From positions 1-20,779 of the forward strand of contig DJGJ01000012.1 in assembly GCA_002432715.1 (NCBI GenBank): DNA of 20,779 nt, read 5' to 3'. Below are positions 7,415 to 15,821 of this stretch, in pieces (position 1 is the first letter of the stretch; every line of letters begins with the position of its first letter). The notes below the pieces were generated by a model. The model was not told the DNA's origin. It did not search any database and saw only the letters and a program-made list of their open reading frames with translations. The DNA is from Sphaerochaeta sp. UBA5849 (GTDB lineage Bacteria > Spirochaetota > Spirochaetia > Sphaerochaetales > Sphaerochaetaceae). Both the position numbers and the translations under genes were made by a program.

Positions 7415-7641
7415 TTGATGACTCTTGAACACCATTGAGTACTCCACCTATTCTGCCTGTTCTTTGTGTGAGGTGAAAAGCATGGGAAAACAGCCTCCCA
7501 TTTATTGTTTACATGACTTTTCTGTATGGCCAAGCCAACAGCTATAGTGTATGCGCCCTGCTTACTGCTGGTAAGATCAGCAACGATTGATTTAATGCGG
7601 GTTTTTGGACCAACATACAGTGCCATCTGAGTTGGGAAAAG

Positions 7642-7728
7642 TTTGTACGTTCCGCATCTTGGTTGTAGGAAGTATTGCCAAAAGAGACGTCCATCTTTTT
7701 TGACCTGAAGCTTTGTCTTCAGGTTTTT
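7642..7728. repeat. Duplicated intergenic element, copy B
   Basis: Partner of 3559-3662. It has the same 32-nt head (27 of 32 identical), then the same TTGCC...hairpin tail without the 17-nt segment. The hairpin is acctgaag 7703-7710 / cttcaggt 7717-7724 followed by TTTT. The minus-strand frame is open across this copy. Confidence 0.55.
7703..7728 (+). terminator. Terminator-like hairpin in repeat copy B
   Basis: An 8-bp perfect stem, 6-nt loop and T-run lie about 290 bp after the end of the three-gene cassette. It is the first plausible stop for plus-strand transcripts from that operon. Confidence 0.5.
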
Positions 7729-7871
7729 CAACCAACGAAATCATTGAATAGTATAAGCGCGGTTAGTTGAAAAAGGGACCCGGGCTTCGGCCAGAGCTCA
7801 CCTCCTTCTCCCATGGGAACAGCAGTATCAATTGGCACAAGAAAACGGGGGTGGTTGTTCCCAACTTTTCC

Positions 7872-7900
7872 TGTTAATTCTTGTGCAGTGAATGTATAAT
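7872..7900 (+). promoter_or_regulatory. Promoter of the sugar-sensor/two-component operon
   Basis: A consensus TATAAT (7895-7900) lies 17 nt after a weak -35 (TGTTAA, 7872-7877). This leaves a leader of about 25 nt with an AAAAGGAT ribosome binding site. The perfect -10 with a poor -35 would suit an activated promoter. Confidence 0.5.
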
Positions 7901-7931
7901 CAATGTACATGAGCGTAAAAGGATCCTTTCG

Positions 7932-8939
7932 ATGTTTCATACTATAAAGAAAATCTGTATTGTCTTTCTTGTTCTAGCCACCTGTTGTCTTGTTGGATGC
8001 GGCGGCCAAAAAAAGAATCTCTCCCACATAGAAGAAGATGACGGGATTATTGTAGGTTTTTCGCAGATCGGTGCGGAGAGCGCCTGGAGAACGTGCAACA
8101 CCCGCTCTGTGCAGGATGCTGCAGCTGCACAAGGGGTGCAGCTGGTGTATGACAATGCTGAACAGAAACAAGAAAATCAGATAAAAGCATTGCGCTCCTT
8201 TATCGCCTATCAGGTTGATGTGATCGTATTTGTCCCGATTGTCACCGATGGCTGGGACAATGTCCTGCAGGAAGCCCGCGATGCCGGGATTCCAGTCCTG
8301 GTCACCGATCGGAAGATACATGTTGACGACCAATCGCTCTATGCAGGATTCATCGGCACAGACAGCCTGAGGGAGGGCAGGAATGCCGGATTGTTTGTCT
8401 TGAACAAGTTCAAAAACAAAAGCGAACTGCTCAACGAAACCAAAGAGTATATCAATATCGTGGAGCTGTTCGGGACGGAAGGCTCTTCGGTAGCCATTGG
8501 AAGGGCTGAAGGCTTCAGGGAAGTTCTTAAGTCTCATCCACAGTACCGGATCATCTACAGCAAGTCAGGTGATTTCCTTCGCTCGAAGGGATACGAATTG
8601 GCTGTTGAATTTCTTGATATGTATGATGACATCGATGTCATCTACTCCCACAACGACGGGATGACCCTCGGGGTCATCGAGGCGATGGAAGAGCGAGGGC
8701 TTCGTCCCGGCAAGGATATTGTCATCATCACCATCGATGCACAGCAGGCAGCAATCGATGCGCTTCGCGAAGGCAAGGTGAACTGCGTCATCGAGTGCAA
8801 CCCCAAAACCGGTCCCGAAATCATCAAGCTTGCTCAGAAATTGGCAGCCGGGGAGCCAATTCCGCGACTGCAATATGTACATGAAGAAGTGTTTTATGAA
8901 ACCGATGACCTATCGCTCATAGAGCCGCGCGGGTATTAG
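7932..8939 (+). CDS. Lipoprotein sugar-binding protein, likely periplasmic sensor
   Basis: The 335-residue protein starts with a lipoprotein signal (lipobox LVGC, lipidation at C23), so it should be anchored in a membrane and face the periplasm. The mature part is a periplasmic-binding-protein type I fold of the YtfQ/RbsB group: VGFSQIGAESAWR at the start, IVFVPIVTDGWDNVLQEARDAGIPV near residues 95-118, and YSHNDGMTLGVIEAMEERG later. The start at 7932 is chosen for AAAAGGAT and because it opens directly onto the signal peptide. Its stop is one base from the histidine kinase start codon, and the importer operon has its own binding protein. It therefore most likely presents sugar to the kinase sensor domain, as ChvE does for VirA, instead of feeding a permease. 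The ligand is unknown, with galactofuranose or a pentose as candidates. Confidence 0.85.
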   Translation: MFHTIKKICIVFLVLATCCLVGCGGQKKNLSHIEEDDGIIVGFSQIGAESAWRTCNTRSVQDAAAAQGVQLVYDNAEQKQENQIKALRSFIAYQVDVIVFVPIVTDGWDNVLQEARDAGIPVLVTDRKIHVDDQSLYAGFIGTDSLREGRNAGLFVLNKFKNKSELLNETKEYINIVELFGTEGSSVAIGRAEGFREVLKSHPQYRIIYSKSGDFLRSKGYELAVEFLDMYDDIDVIYSHNDGMTLGVIEAMEERGLRPGKDIVIITIDAQQAAIDALREGKVNCVIECNPKTGPEIIKLAQKLAAGEPIPRLQYVHEEVFYETDDLSLIEPRGY

Positions 8940-8940
8940 T

Positions 8941-10413
8941 ATGAAGCATCAGACCTCGGTCATTGATAAAATTTTCTCTGTGTTTAAAAGCAGAAGCATA
9001 AAAGAAAGGATAAAGATTTCGTATGTGATCATCATCCTACTGATGATAACACCTCCTGTTATCACGATTGTTTCGTTTGTTGTCCAAATGGGTCGCTACG
9101 ACCTCATCATAACCAATGTCAGCAAGGCAAACCGTCTGAATCAGACGGTAAAGATGGATATCTCCAACGAGATCTGGGATATCGTCGCTGGAAACAAGAA
9201 GTTCGATGAAGGCAGGCAGTACGACATTATTGACGGGATCAACGAAAGCCTGAATGACATCATGAGGACGACCGAGGAGCGGGAGAACCGGCAGATGCTT
9301 GAGGTTGCCGGTCGTGCGGTCGATACGCTGAAGCGCAACGTAGACCGGTTGGGAACTCAGATGGCGAACCATGCTCCGGTGAGTGAAAATGAGGAAAGCC
9401 TTGATGAAATCCGGGGGGTATCGGCCCTCATCTCCGACATCCTTCAGGACTTCATCGTACGGGTTATTGAGTCGGCGACGATAACAAACGAGCACCACAG
9501 GCAAATTACGTTCGTCCTTACCGTCATCCAGATTTTTACCGTACTGTTTGTCACCATCTTCGCCATCTTTACCCAGCGTTCGGTGACAGCCAGCATCAAC
9601 AATCCCATCAAAAGGCTCGAGAACCTTTCAAAAAGGATTGCAGAGGGAGATTTCTCTGTCAGGGTGAAACTTCCTCAGGTAAGCGAGCTTGACGGCCTTA
9701 CTGAAAACCTGAACATCATGGCGGTCAAAATCCAAGAATTAATCGCAGAGAATGTCAAAGAGCAGCAAAACCTTCAGAAATCGGAGATGAAAGCCCTTCA
9801 AGCCCAGATCACCCCGCATTTTCTCTACAACACATTCGATACAATCGTCTGGCTTGCCGAAGAGAAGAAGAATGATCAGGTCATCGACATCACCCGTGCA
9901 TTTTCAAGCTTCTTTAGAATATCCCTGAACAAGGGCAAGGATTTCTTGACTGTCAGCGAGGAGTTTGAACATGTGAAAAGCTATCTGACCATTCAGAAAA
10001 TCAGATACCGCGACATCCTGGATTATGAGATTGAGTACCAGAGCGAGATGGCGGACTGCCAAATATTGAAACTGGTGCTCCAGCCTCTTGTTGAAAACGC
10101 ATTGTACCACGGGATCAAGAATAAACGGGGTCGCGGATTACTGCAGGTGAAGGGATGGCGTGAGAACAATCGCCTGCATTTCTCCGTGCAAGACAACGGA
10201 ATTGGAATGACGGAAGAAAAGCTTGCGAACATCATGAAACAAATCAACGGTTCGGCCGATCCCGAGGATTTGAACAATGTCTATGGACTGTATAATGTCA
10301 ACAAAAGGCTGGAGCTGTATTATGATACCAGCACGAAGCTGGTGATCACAAGTCAGTATAAAGCGGGTACTACGGTATATTTCAGCGTACCAGAGGTTTT
10401 ATCCAATGTATAA
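8941..10413 (+). CDS. LytS/YesM-type sensor histidine kinase
   Basis: This 490-residue inner-membrane kinase has a first transmembrane segment at about 26-49, a roughly 140-residue extracytoplasmic sensor region, a second segment at 189-210 and a HAMP linker at about 213-265. A His-kinase domain of the PF06580 type follows. The phospho-accepting residue should be H293 in QITPHFLYNT. The ATP-binding lobe shows an N-box (VENALYHGIKN, N386), DNGIGM (D418) and a YGLYNVNKRL G-box. The sensor region has no recognised ligand fold and probably contacts the lipoprotein encoded just upstream. The ATG is one base after the upstream stop and has only a weak ribosome binding site, so translation is probably coupled. 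It overlaps the response regulator by 8 nt. Confidence 0.9.
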   Translation: MKHQTSVIDKIFSVFKSRSIKERIKISYVIIILLMITPPVITIVSFVVQMGRYDLIITNVSKANRLNQTVKMDISNEIWDIVAGNKKFDEGRQYDIIDGINESLNDIMRTTEERENRQMLEVAGRAVDTLKRNVDRLGTQMANHAPVSENEESLDEIRGVSALISDILQDFIVRVIESATITNEHHRQITFVLTVIQIFTVLFVTIFAIFTQRSVTASINNPIKRLENLSKRIAEGDFSVRVKLPQVSELDGLTENLNIMAVKIQELIAENVKEQQNLQKSEMKALQAQITPHFLYNTFDTIVWLAEEKKNDQVIDITRAFSSFFRISLNKGKDFLTVSEEFEHVKSYLTIQKIRYRDILDYEIEYQSEMADCQILKLVLQPLVENALYHGIKNKRGRGLLQVKGWRENNRLHFSVQDNGIGMTEEKLANIMKQINGSADPEDLNNVYGLYNVNKRLELYYDTSTKLVITSQYKAGTTVYFSVPEVLSNV

Positions 10414-11995
10414 GGTGTTCATTGCAGAAGATGAGATAGTAGTACGGGAAGGGCTGCGCAACAGCATACAGTCGGGATCAGGGCCGTTTGTCCTGGTTGG
10501 CGAAGCTTCGGACGGCGAGATGGCCTTGTCGATCATGAAGGATGTGAAACCCGACATCCTGATCACCGATATCAGGATGCCGTTTGTCGATGGGCTCAGC
10601 CTCTCCCGGATTATCAAGAAAATTCTTCCCTGGATAAAAATTATCATCATCTCAGGCCATGATGAATTTCAGTACGCTCAAGAGGCCATATCGATCGGTG
10701 TTGACGAATACATTCTCAAGCCTGTTTCCGCCTCTGGCATGCTGGCGATCCTCAACAAGCTGGTGGATAGGATTGAACAGGAGAAAATGCATCTTTCAAG
10801 CATAGAGAACCTGAAACAACAGGCCCGGTCCAATTCGGACCTGATCAGGGAACGCTGGCTGTGCGACCTGGTGACCGGTATTGTCAGGACGGAGGATGCG
10901 CTTGAGAAAGCCGGGGATATGGGGCTCGATCTCATCGCCCATGGGTATCTTGTTGCAATCATCAAGCTGTCCATCTCCACCGAGAACTATGCTGAAATGA
11001 TTACCGCCAAGCTCCACATCAACAGCCTGATCGACAACCAGGAAGAGGTGTTGTGCTTCTCGCAAAGCAGGGACTCCATCATCCTGTTGATGATGCAGCT
11101 TGAAGGCGAATCGCTCGAAGAGACCGCGTATACCTTGGGCCAGGCGATCAAGTATGAGGTTGAACGTAATACCGGCTGTATGGTGGCTATCGGTATTGGT
11201 TCGTTGGTCGAGCGAATCGGAAGCCTGTCCCAATCATATGCCGATGCGGAAAAAGCGATAAAATTTACCGTTAAATCGGGCCAGAACCTGATAATCGGAA
11301 TACATGACCTGAACGCATCCTCCGAAATAGATTTCTTGAAACTGGACGGAAGCCCTATCGCGGAACGGCTCAAATATGTGAAGAAGTCGGGCATTCATGA
11401 GATCATCGCCCAGTATATGACCATGATAGGCGATGATCCTTTTCAGACCACGCTCATAAGCTATTACCTTTTGTATGATCTTATGGTGGCTATATCAAGG
11501 ATCATCGATGAGTTGGGTGGTGTTGTGCAGGAAGTCATCCCATGGTCGTCCAATAAGACACAGCTGACCGAGATAGCCGCCTCGAAAGAGACCTTCTGTG
11601 ACGGGGTGAAACTAATTTTGGATACGTTCATTGATTTCAGGGAATTGAAGTCGGCGGGGAAGTACTATGAAATGATTCAGAAGGCAAAGCAGTACATAAA
11701 CCTCCATTTTGCCGACCAGGATATTTCCCTGCACTCAGTGGCGTCGATCGTCTCTGTGAGTCCAAACCATTTCAGTACCATCTTTTCCCAGGAAACCGGT
11801 GAAACCTTTATAGAATACCTTACCCGGGTCCGTATCAATAAGTCGAAGGAACTCTTGCAGACGACAGCGCTCAGAAGCGCAGACATCGCCTACGATGTAG
11901 GATTTGGAGATCCCCACTATTTCAGTTACATTTTCAAGAAGCATACAGGCATTTCCCCCCGGGAGTTCAGAACCGGAAGCAAATGCCTGAATTGA
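10406..11995 (+). CDS. YesN-type AraC-family response regulator
   Basis: The 529-residue protein begins with a receiver domain (residues 1-120): acidic pocket E8/D9, phospho-acceptor D55 in ITDIRMP, S83 and K105 in YILKP. A long linker of about 300 residues of the YesN kind follows. It ends with two AraC helix-turn-helix motifs at about 425-525, with the family signature IAYDVGFGDPHYFSYIFKKHTGISPREFR split across the last helices. Phosphorylation by the upstream kinase should promote binding to a target promoter. The start overlaps the kinase stop as ATGTATAA and has AGAGG upstream. The nearest candidate target is the sugar importer operon that converges on this gene. Another possible target is its own promoter at 7872-7900. 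Confidence 0.92.
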   Translation: MYKVFIAEDEIVVREGLRNSIQSGSGPFVLVGEASDGEMALSIMKDVKPDILITDIRMPFVDGLSLSRIIKKILPWIKIIIISGHDEFQYAQEAISIGVDEYILKPVSASGMLAILNKLVDRIEQEKMHLSSIENLKQQARSNSDLIRERWLCDLVTGIVRTEDALEKAGDMGLDLIAHGYLVAIIKLSISTENYAEMITAKLHINSLIDNQEEVLCFSQSRDSIILLMMQLEGESLEETAYTLGQAIKYEVERNTGCMVAIGIGSLVERIGSLSQSYADAEKAIKFTVKSGQNLIIGIHDLNASSEIDFLKLDGSPIAERLKYVKKSGIHEIIAQYMTMIGDDPFQTTLISYYLLYDLMVAISRIIDELGGVVQEVIPWSSNKTQLTEIAASKETFCDGVKLILDTFIDFRELKSAGKYYEMIQKAKQYINLHFADQDISLHSVASIVSVSPNHFSTIFSQETGETFIEYLTRVRINKSKELLQTTALRSADIAYDVGFGDPHYFSYIFKKHTGISPREFRTGSKCLN

Positions 11996-12013
11996 AGAAG
12001 CGTCTCTGAGCGC

Positions 12014-13105
12014 CTACGTTTGGTCTTGGGATTGTTTCTTGTCCGGTAGTCGCAGCCAAGGCGGCAGGGTAAGGCCGATCTTTTTCCTGTCACGCAGGGC
12101 CATGATGATGCTCTGAAGCACGATGAAGAAATACAAGAGCAGTCCGCTTACCATCGCTTGGAAGTTTGATTGAACGCCCGCAGCACGGATCAGCTCGTTG
12201 ATGATCAGCAGCGTCAACGTACCGATCGGGGCTCCAAGCAGGTTGCCTACGCCGCCGTTGAGCAGCGTGCCTCCTATGATGGCCGAGGCTATCGCCTTCA
12301 TTTCGGCTCCTGCCGCATTTCCGACATTGCCCGCCCCTGTTGTCATGATGTACACGAACCCCGCGATGCCGGCTGTCAAACCACTGATTACATAGGTGAT
12401 GAATATTGTTCGCTTTACGTTGATGCCGAGCATCATGGCGCTATGACTATTGCCACCGACGGCGTAGACGTTGCGCCCAAACCGCGACCACTTCATCAAG
12501 GAAGCAAGGATGACAAGAAGGATCACCACAAGTATGGTGCCGGGTTTTATCTCACACGGGATGAAGACTCCCAGCCTGTTTCTCGTCCCAAGCCAGGTGA
12601 TTACAATGTCAAAATCCCTCAACCTCACGAATGCAGGCATGGTCACATTGATGGGATCCTTGTGAAGTGTTGTCAACAGTCCCTGTGCCAGGAACAACCC
12701 GGACAAGGTGATGATGAATGGTTGGATTTCAAGATAGGCTATGAGATATCCATGCAGGATTCCGAACGCAATGCCTATGCCCAACGAGATGAGGATGGCG
12801 CCTGCAATACTCCCGGATTCGGACTGGAGATAGACTGCACAGGCCATGGTTATCAAGCCGCAAACCGAACCGATGGAGATGTCGATGCCGCCGCCGATCA
12901 TGACGATGCAAAGCCCGAGTGTCATGATGATGAGCGGAGCATTGAGGTTGAACAAGTCAAAAAACGTCTGGAACTGCAGGAAACTGGCCGGATACCTGAT
13001 GATTGCAAAGATGTACATCAGTACAAATATGACTGCAGCGATGAGAAAGAGGATATTCGAATTCGATAACCTTGTTTTTGGTTTGATTGCGTTTACCGAT
13101 GCCAT
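12014..13105 (-). CDS. yjfF: Sugar ABC transporter permease, YjfF-like
   Basis: The 363-residue integral membrane protein belongs to the BPD_transp_2 (RbsC/XylH/AraH) family, which has about ten membrane segments. Family marks include IMTLGLCIVMIGGGIDISIGS near residue 60 and AAGAEMKAIASAIIGGTLLNGG near residue 260. The start at 13105 is chosen for its AAGGAGG site. The frame continues upstream to 13252, but that extension overlaps the preceding permease gene and lacks family character. Its ATG is one base from the upstream stop. As the last of four genes it should pair with the YtfT-like subunit in a heterodimeric channel. The stop lies only 18 bp from the convergent response regulator, with no clear terminator between. 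A 299-codon frame on the opposite strand is a shadow. Confidence 0.88.
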   Translation of the reverse strand: MASVNAIKPKTRLSNSNILFLIAAVIFVLMYIFAIIRYPASFLQFQTFFDLFNLNAPLIIMTLGLCIVMIGGGIDISIGSVCGLITMACAVYLQSESGSIAGAILISLGIGIAFGILHGYLIAYLEIQPFIITLSGLFLAQGLLTTLHKDPINVTMPAFVRLRDFDIVITWLGTRNRLGVFIPCEIKPGTILVVILLVILASLMKWSRFGRNVYAVGGNSHSAMMLGINVKRTIFITYVISGLTAGIAGFVYIMTTGAGNVGNAAGAEMKAIASAIIGGTLLNGGVGNLLGAPIGTLTLLIINELIRAAGVQSNFQAMVSGLLLYFFIVLQSIIMALRDRKKIGLTLPPWLRLPDKKQSQDQT

Positions 13106-13106
13106 C

Positions 13107-14210
13107 CTATTCCTCCTTCTTCCCGGCTCTGCCGGCGGGCTCATTGGTTGCATACAGCGGCGCCCCGCCCTTGGCTTGGCTTGCAGGAGTTCTCCAAGCC
13201 CGTACCTTGTCCATGGTTTTTTTGATATGCACCCTGACAACCGGTGATGCAACCACCATGAGAATGATTATGAAGATTGCCTTGAAGACCTTGATCATCG
13301 CGGGTTCTATCTCCAGCCTGAGCAGGGTCCTGTTGAGCATCTCAATCGTGTACGCTCCGATTATCGAACCGGTAATGCTGAACTTTCCACCACCCAGCGA
13401 GTTTCCGCCTATTGCCACGGCAAGGATGGCATCCATCATGATCAGCTTGAGCAAGTTGACGCTGTCGTGGCGCCCCGCCTTGTTCACTGCGATGAATCCT
13501 GCAACCGCGCTGCAGAATCCCATGATCAGGAATGTCACAAAGATGACTTTTTTCGGATTGATGCCATTCAGGCGTGCCGCATTCGGGTTGATCCCCACAC
13601 TCTCTACATAGAGCCTGAGCGTTGTAGTCTTGAATACTACGGCAACAAGTGCGATGAAGACAGCCGTCAGGATGATCGGAGTCTGTATCGGGAAGCCCGG
13701 TATTACCGTACCGATTTTATTCGATATGTCGTTGGCCAGGATGGGGGACAGTTTCCCGTCGATCATGAAGGCTATGGACCGGCCTCCGGTAAAGAGTATG
13801 AGCGATGCAACCATCGGTTGCACCTTGAATATCGAAACCAGGGTGCCGTTGAATGCGCCGAGGGCCAAGCCTGCTACACAGCTGAGGAGGAAGCCGACCA
13901 CAATGGTAAGTAGCGTGACTTCGCCGGCTTGCAGGACATACATGACGAATACAGCCGATGTGATGGTGGCGCTTTCCCCGATGCTGATGTCCTGTCCCCG
14001 TGAGGCTGCAGTCACCAATGTCATGCCTATGGACAGGATGACCAGCTCGGAGGCCCCGAACAGGATATTCGGGATATTCCCGTAGAAAGCTCCGTTCACC
14101 ATGGTGATTCGGAAATAATCGGCGCCCTTTATCAGGTTGATGATGATCAGCAGCGTCATAACCGAAAGGGGAAGAAACAGGTGGGAAAAGTTCTTGATCA
14201 ATTTGCGCAT
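13107..14210 (-). CDS. ytfT: Sugar ABC transporter permease, YtfT-like
   Basis: The 367-residue membrane protein is of the same RbsC-type family as its downstream neighbour but clearly different in sequence, as in YtfQRT-YjfF systems that use two separate permease genes. Family motifs are VILSIGMTLVTAASRGQDISIGES near residue 60 and MMDAILAVAIGGNSLGGGKFSITGS near residue 270. The final 30 or so residues are a hydrophilic, Ala/Gly/Lys-rich tail ending AGKKEE, longer than in the usual 340-residue members. The ATG is preceded by GGAGG and overlaps the ATPase gene by 13 nt. Confidence 0.9.
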   Translation of the reverse strand: MRKLIKNFSHLFLPLSVMTLLIIINLIKGADYFRITMVNGAFYGNIPNILFGASELVILSIGMTLVTAASRGQDISIGESATITSAVFVMYVLQAGEVTLLTIVVGFLLSCVAGLALGAFNGTLVSIFKVQPMVASLILFTGGRSIAFMIDGKLSPILANDISNKIGTVIPGFPIQTPIILTAVFIALVAVVFKTTTLRLYVESVGINPNAARLNGINPKKVIFVTFLIMGFCSAVAGFIAVNKAGRHDSVNLLKLIMMDAILAVAIGGNSLGGGKFSITGSIIGAYTIEMLNRTLLRLEIEPAMIKVFKAIFIIILMVVASPVVRVHIKKTMDKVRAWRTPASQAKGGAPLYATNEPAGRAGKKEE

Positions 14211-15715
14211 ACGGTCTTTCCTCCCTGTGCTATCACCCTCATCACTTCGTTCTCCGTCAACTCCGATCCCTTGAGTTCTCCTATGATCTCGCGGTCTTTC
14301 ATGACTATCAAGCGGGAACAGGTTCTCAGCATCTCATCAATTTCTGAAGAGATGAAGGTCAAGCTCATTCCTTCAGCAGCGAGCTTGATCACGAGTTTCT
14401 GAATCTCGACCTTGGTGCCGACATCGATTCCACGGGTGGGTTCATCCAGGATCAGGTACTCCGGGTGGGTGAGCAGCCACCGGGCAAGGATGACTTTCTG
14501 CTGGTTCCCACCGGAGAGCGATCTGATCGGCGTGTTGGGAGTCGGAGTCTTGATGTTCAATTTCTCGATATACTCTTCTGCAAATGCCTGTGCCTGTTTC
14601 ATTGAGAAGGGTTTGAAAAATCCTTTCAGGACCTGCAGGGTCAAAACGATGTTGTCCCGTACCGACAGGTCTGCGATGATCCCATCGTCTTTGCGGTCTT
14701 CAGGCAGATATCCTATTCCATGTTGTATGGCATGCAGGGGTGTTTTGATCCTTACTTGTTTGCCTTTCATTTTTACTTCACCGCCGGTTACCTTGTCTGC
14801 TGCGAAAATGGCGCGGGCGCTTTCACTGCGTCCGGAGCCGAGCAGCCCGGCAAATCCGTTCACTTCACCTTTTTGTATGGAGAAGTTGAAGGGTCTTACT
14901 CCTTTGGCACTTGAAAGGCCAATACATTCAAAGACAGGGACGGTGGAGTCGGTTGCAACCGGCTCATGTTTCTTTAATTTGGTGATGTCCTCCAGCTCAT
15001 TGCCCAGCATCTTTGCGATGAGGTCGAATTGGGAGAGCGAGGATGTTTCATATTCACCGACCAGCTTCCCGTTGCGTAGCACGGTAATCCTGTCGCTGAT
15101 TTCGTATACCTGTTCGAGAAAGTGGGTTATGAAGATGATTCCCACGCCACGCTCTTTCAGCTCACGCATGAGGGCGAAGAGTTTCTGTACTTCGTCCTCA
15201 TCAAGAGAAGACGTTGGCTCGTCGAGTATGAGGATCTTGCAGTCCATATCGACGGCACGGGCAATCGCAATCATCTGCTGTACTGCAAGCGAGCAGCTTG
15301 AAAGCTCCTGGGTCGGGCTTGCTGGAATACCCAGCGACCCAAGCAGCTGTACCGCATCCGCGTTCATCTGCTTCCAGTTCACCAGCGCTCCGCATCTGCG
15401 TCCGATATACATGTTCTCAGCCACAGTCAAATTGGGGCAGAGCATTATTTCCTGATAGACGGTACCTATCCCCTTGTTTTGCGCTTCTTCCGGCGCCTTG
15501 AAGTGGATGGGCTCGCCCTGCAAGGTGATGATGCCGGCGTCTTTTTCGTAGACTCCGGTAATGACTTTTATCAGTGTGGATTTGCCCGCCCCGTTTTCGC
15601 CCATGAGAGCATGAATCTCACCCTTTCGGAGCTTGAAGTCCACGCCATCCAGAGCTTTGACGCCAGGAAATGATTTGCTGATATCCGTCATTTCGAGTAT
15701 GGTTTCTGACAACAA
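14198..15715 (-). CDS. ytfR: Sugar ABC transporter double ATPase, YtfR-like
   Basis: This 505-residue protein has two fused ABC domains and powers monosaccharide import at the inner face of the membrane. Domain 1: Walker A GENGAGKST (39-47), a variant signature LSSCSLAVQQM and Walker B LILDEPTSSLD. Domain 2: a degenerate Walker A (GLLGSGRSE), canonical LSGGNQQKVILARWL and Walker B YLILDEPTRGID. The weak second Walker A is normal for the RbsA/YtfR group. The start is one of two tandem TTG codons (15715-15710). An AAGGAG 8 nt upstream supports the first, while the nearest downstream ATG is too far away. A TTG start may lower ATPase output relative to the binding protein. A hairpin lies between this gene and the binding protein gene. 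Confidence 0.92.
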   Translation of the reverse strand: MLSETILEMTDISKSFPGVKALDGVDFKLRKGEIHALMGENGAGKSTLIKVITGVYEKDAGIITLQGEPIHFKAPEEAQNKGIGTVYQEIMLCPNLTVAENMYIGRRCGALVNWKQMNADAVQLLGSLGIPASPTQELSSCSLAVQQMIAIARAVDMDCKILILDEPTSSLDEDEVQKLFALMRELKERGVGIIFITHFLEQVYEISDRITVLRNGKLVGEYETSSLSQFDLIAKMLGNELEDITKLKKHEPVATDSTVPVFECIGLSSAKGVRPFNFSIQKGEVNGFAGLLGSGRSESARAIFAADKVTGGEVKMKGKQVRIKTPLHAIQHGIGYLPEDRKDDGIIADLSVRDNIVLTLQVLKGFFKPFSMKQAQAFAEEYIEKLNIKTPTPNTPIRSLSGGNQQKVILARWLLTHPEYLILDEPTRGIDVGTKVEIQKLVIKLAAEGMSLTFISSEIDEMLRTCSRLIVMKDREIIGELKGSELTENEVMRVIAQGGKTVCAN

Positions 15716-15752
15716 TCAAAGGTCTCCTTAATACGCATACGGAACAAGCGAA

Positions 15753-15796
15753 GTGCGGTGTGGTATGCAGAACCAAATCCGCACACCACACTGCAC
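15753..15796 (-). promoter_or_regulatory. Intercistronic hairpin between binding protein and ATPase genes
   Basis: In the transcript sense, 12-nt arms (15796-15785 and 15764-15753) pair at 11 positions with one A-C mismatch around a 20-nt loop. The loop holds gtgcgg, which could instead pair with the final ccgcac. There is no T-run, so it more likely protects the 3' end of the binding-protein message or slows polymerase than acts as a full terminator. Such an element is common where a binding protein must be made in excess. Confidence 0.55.
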
Positions 15797-15821
15797 ACAT
15801 TTCGTTGTTGTGACTGAAAAC

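Larger units (their letters stand above)
7415..7931. other. Intergenic region holding repeat copy B and the next operon's promoter
   Basis: The region separates the three-gene cassette from the sensor operon. It includes the duplicated element at 7642-7728 and a promoter at 7872-7900. A minus-strand open frame of 107 codons (7731-7408, TTG start, no ribosome binding site) spans the repeat, and a 70-codon minus-strand frame (7940-7728) abuts it. Both may be remnants of a decayed gene. Arms gggaaca (from about 7813) and tgttccc (from about 7855) form a loose inverted repeat upstream of the promoter that could be an operator. Confidence 0.45.

Noticed and set aside
12170..13069. A 299-codon plus-strand open frame
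   Set aside because: It is antisense to the YjfF-like permease, with composition rich in Asp, His and Arg as expected from the complement of a membrane-protein gene. There is no ribosome binding site.
14412..15455. A 347-codon plus-strand open frame
   Set aside because: It lies exactly opposite the double ATPase gene, whose motifs are all intact. The translated product is Ser-rich and has no recognisable domain.
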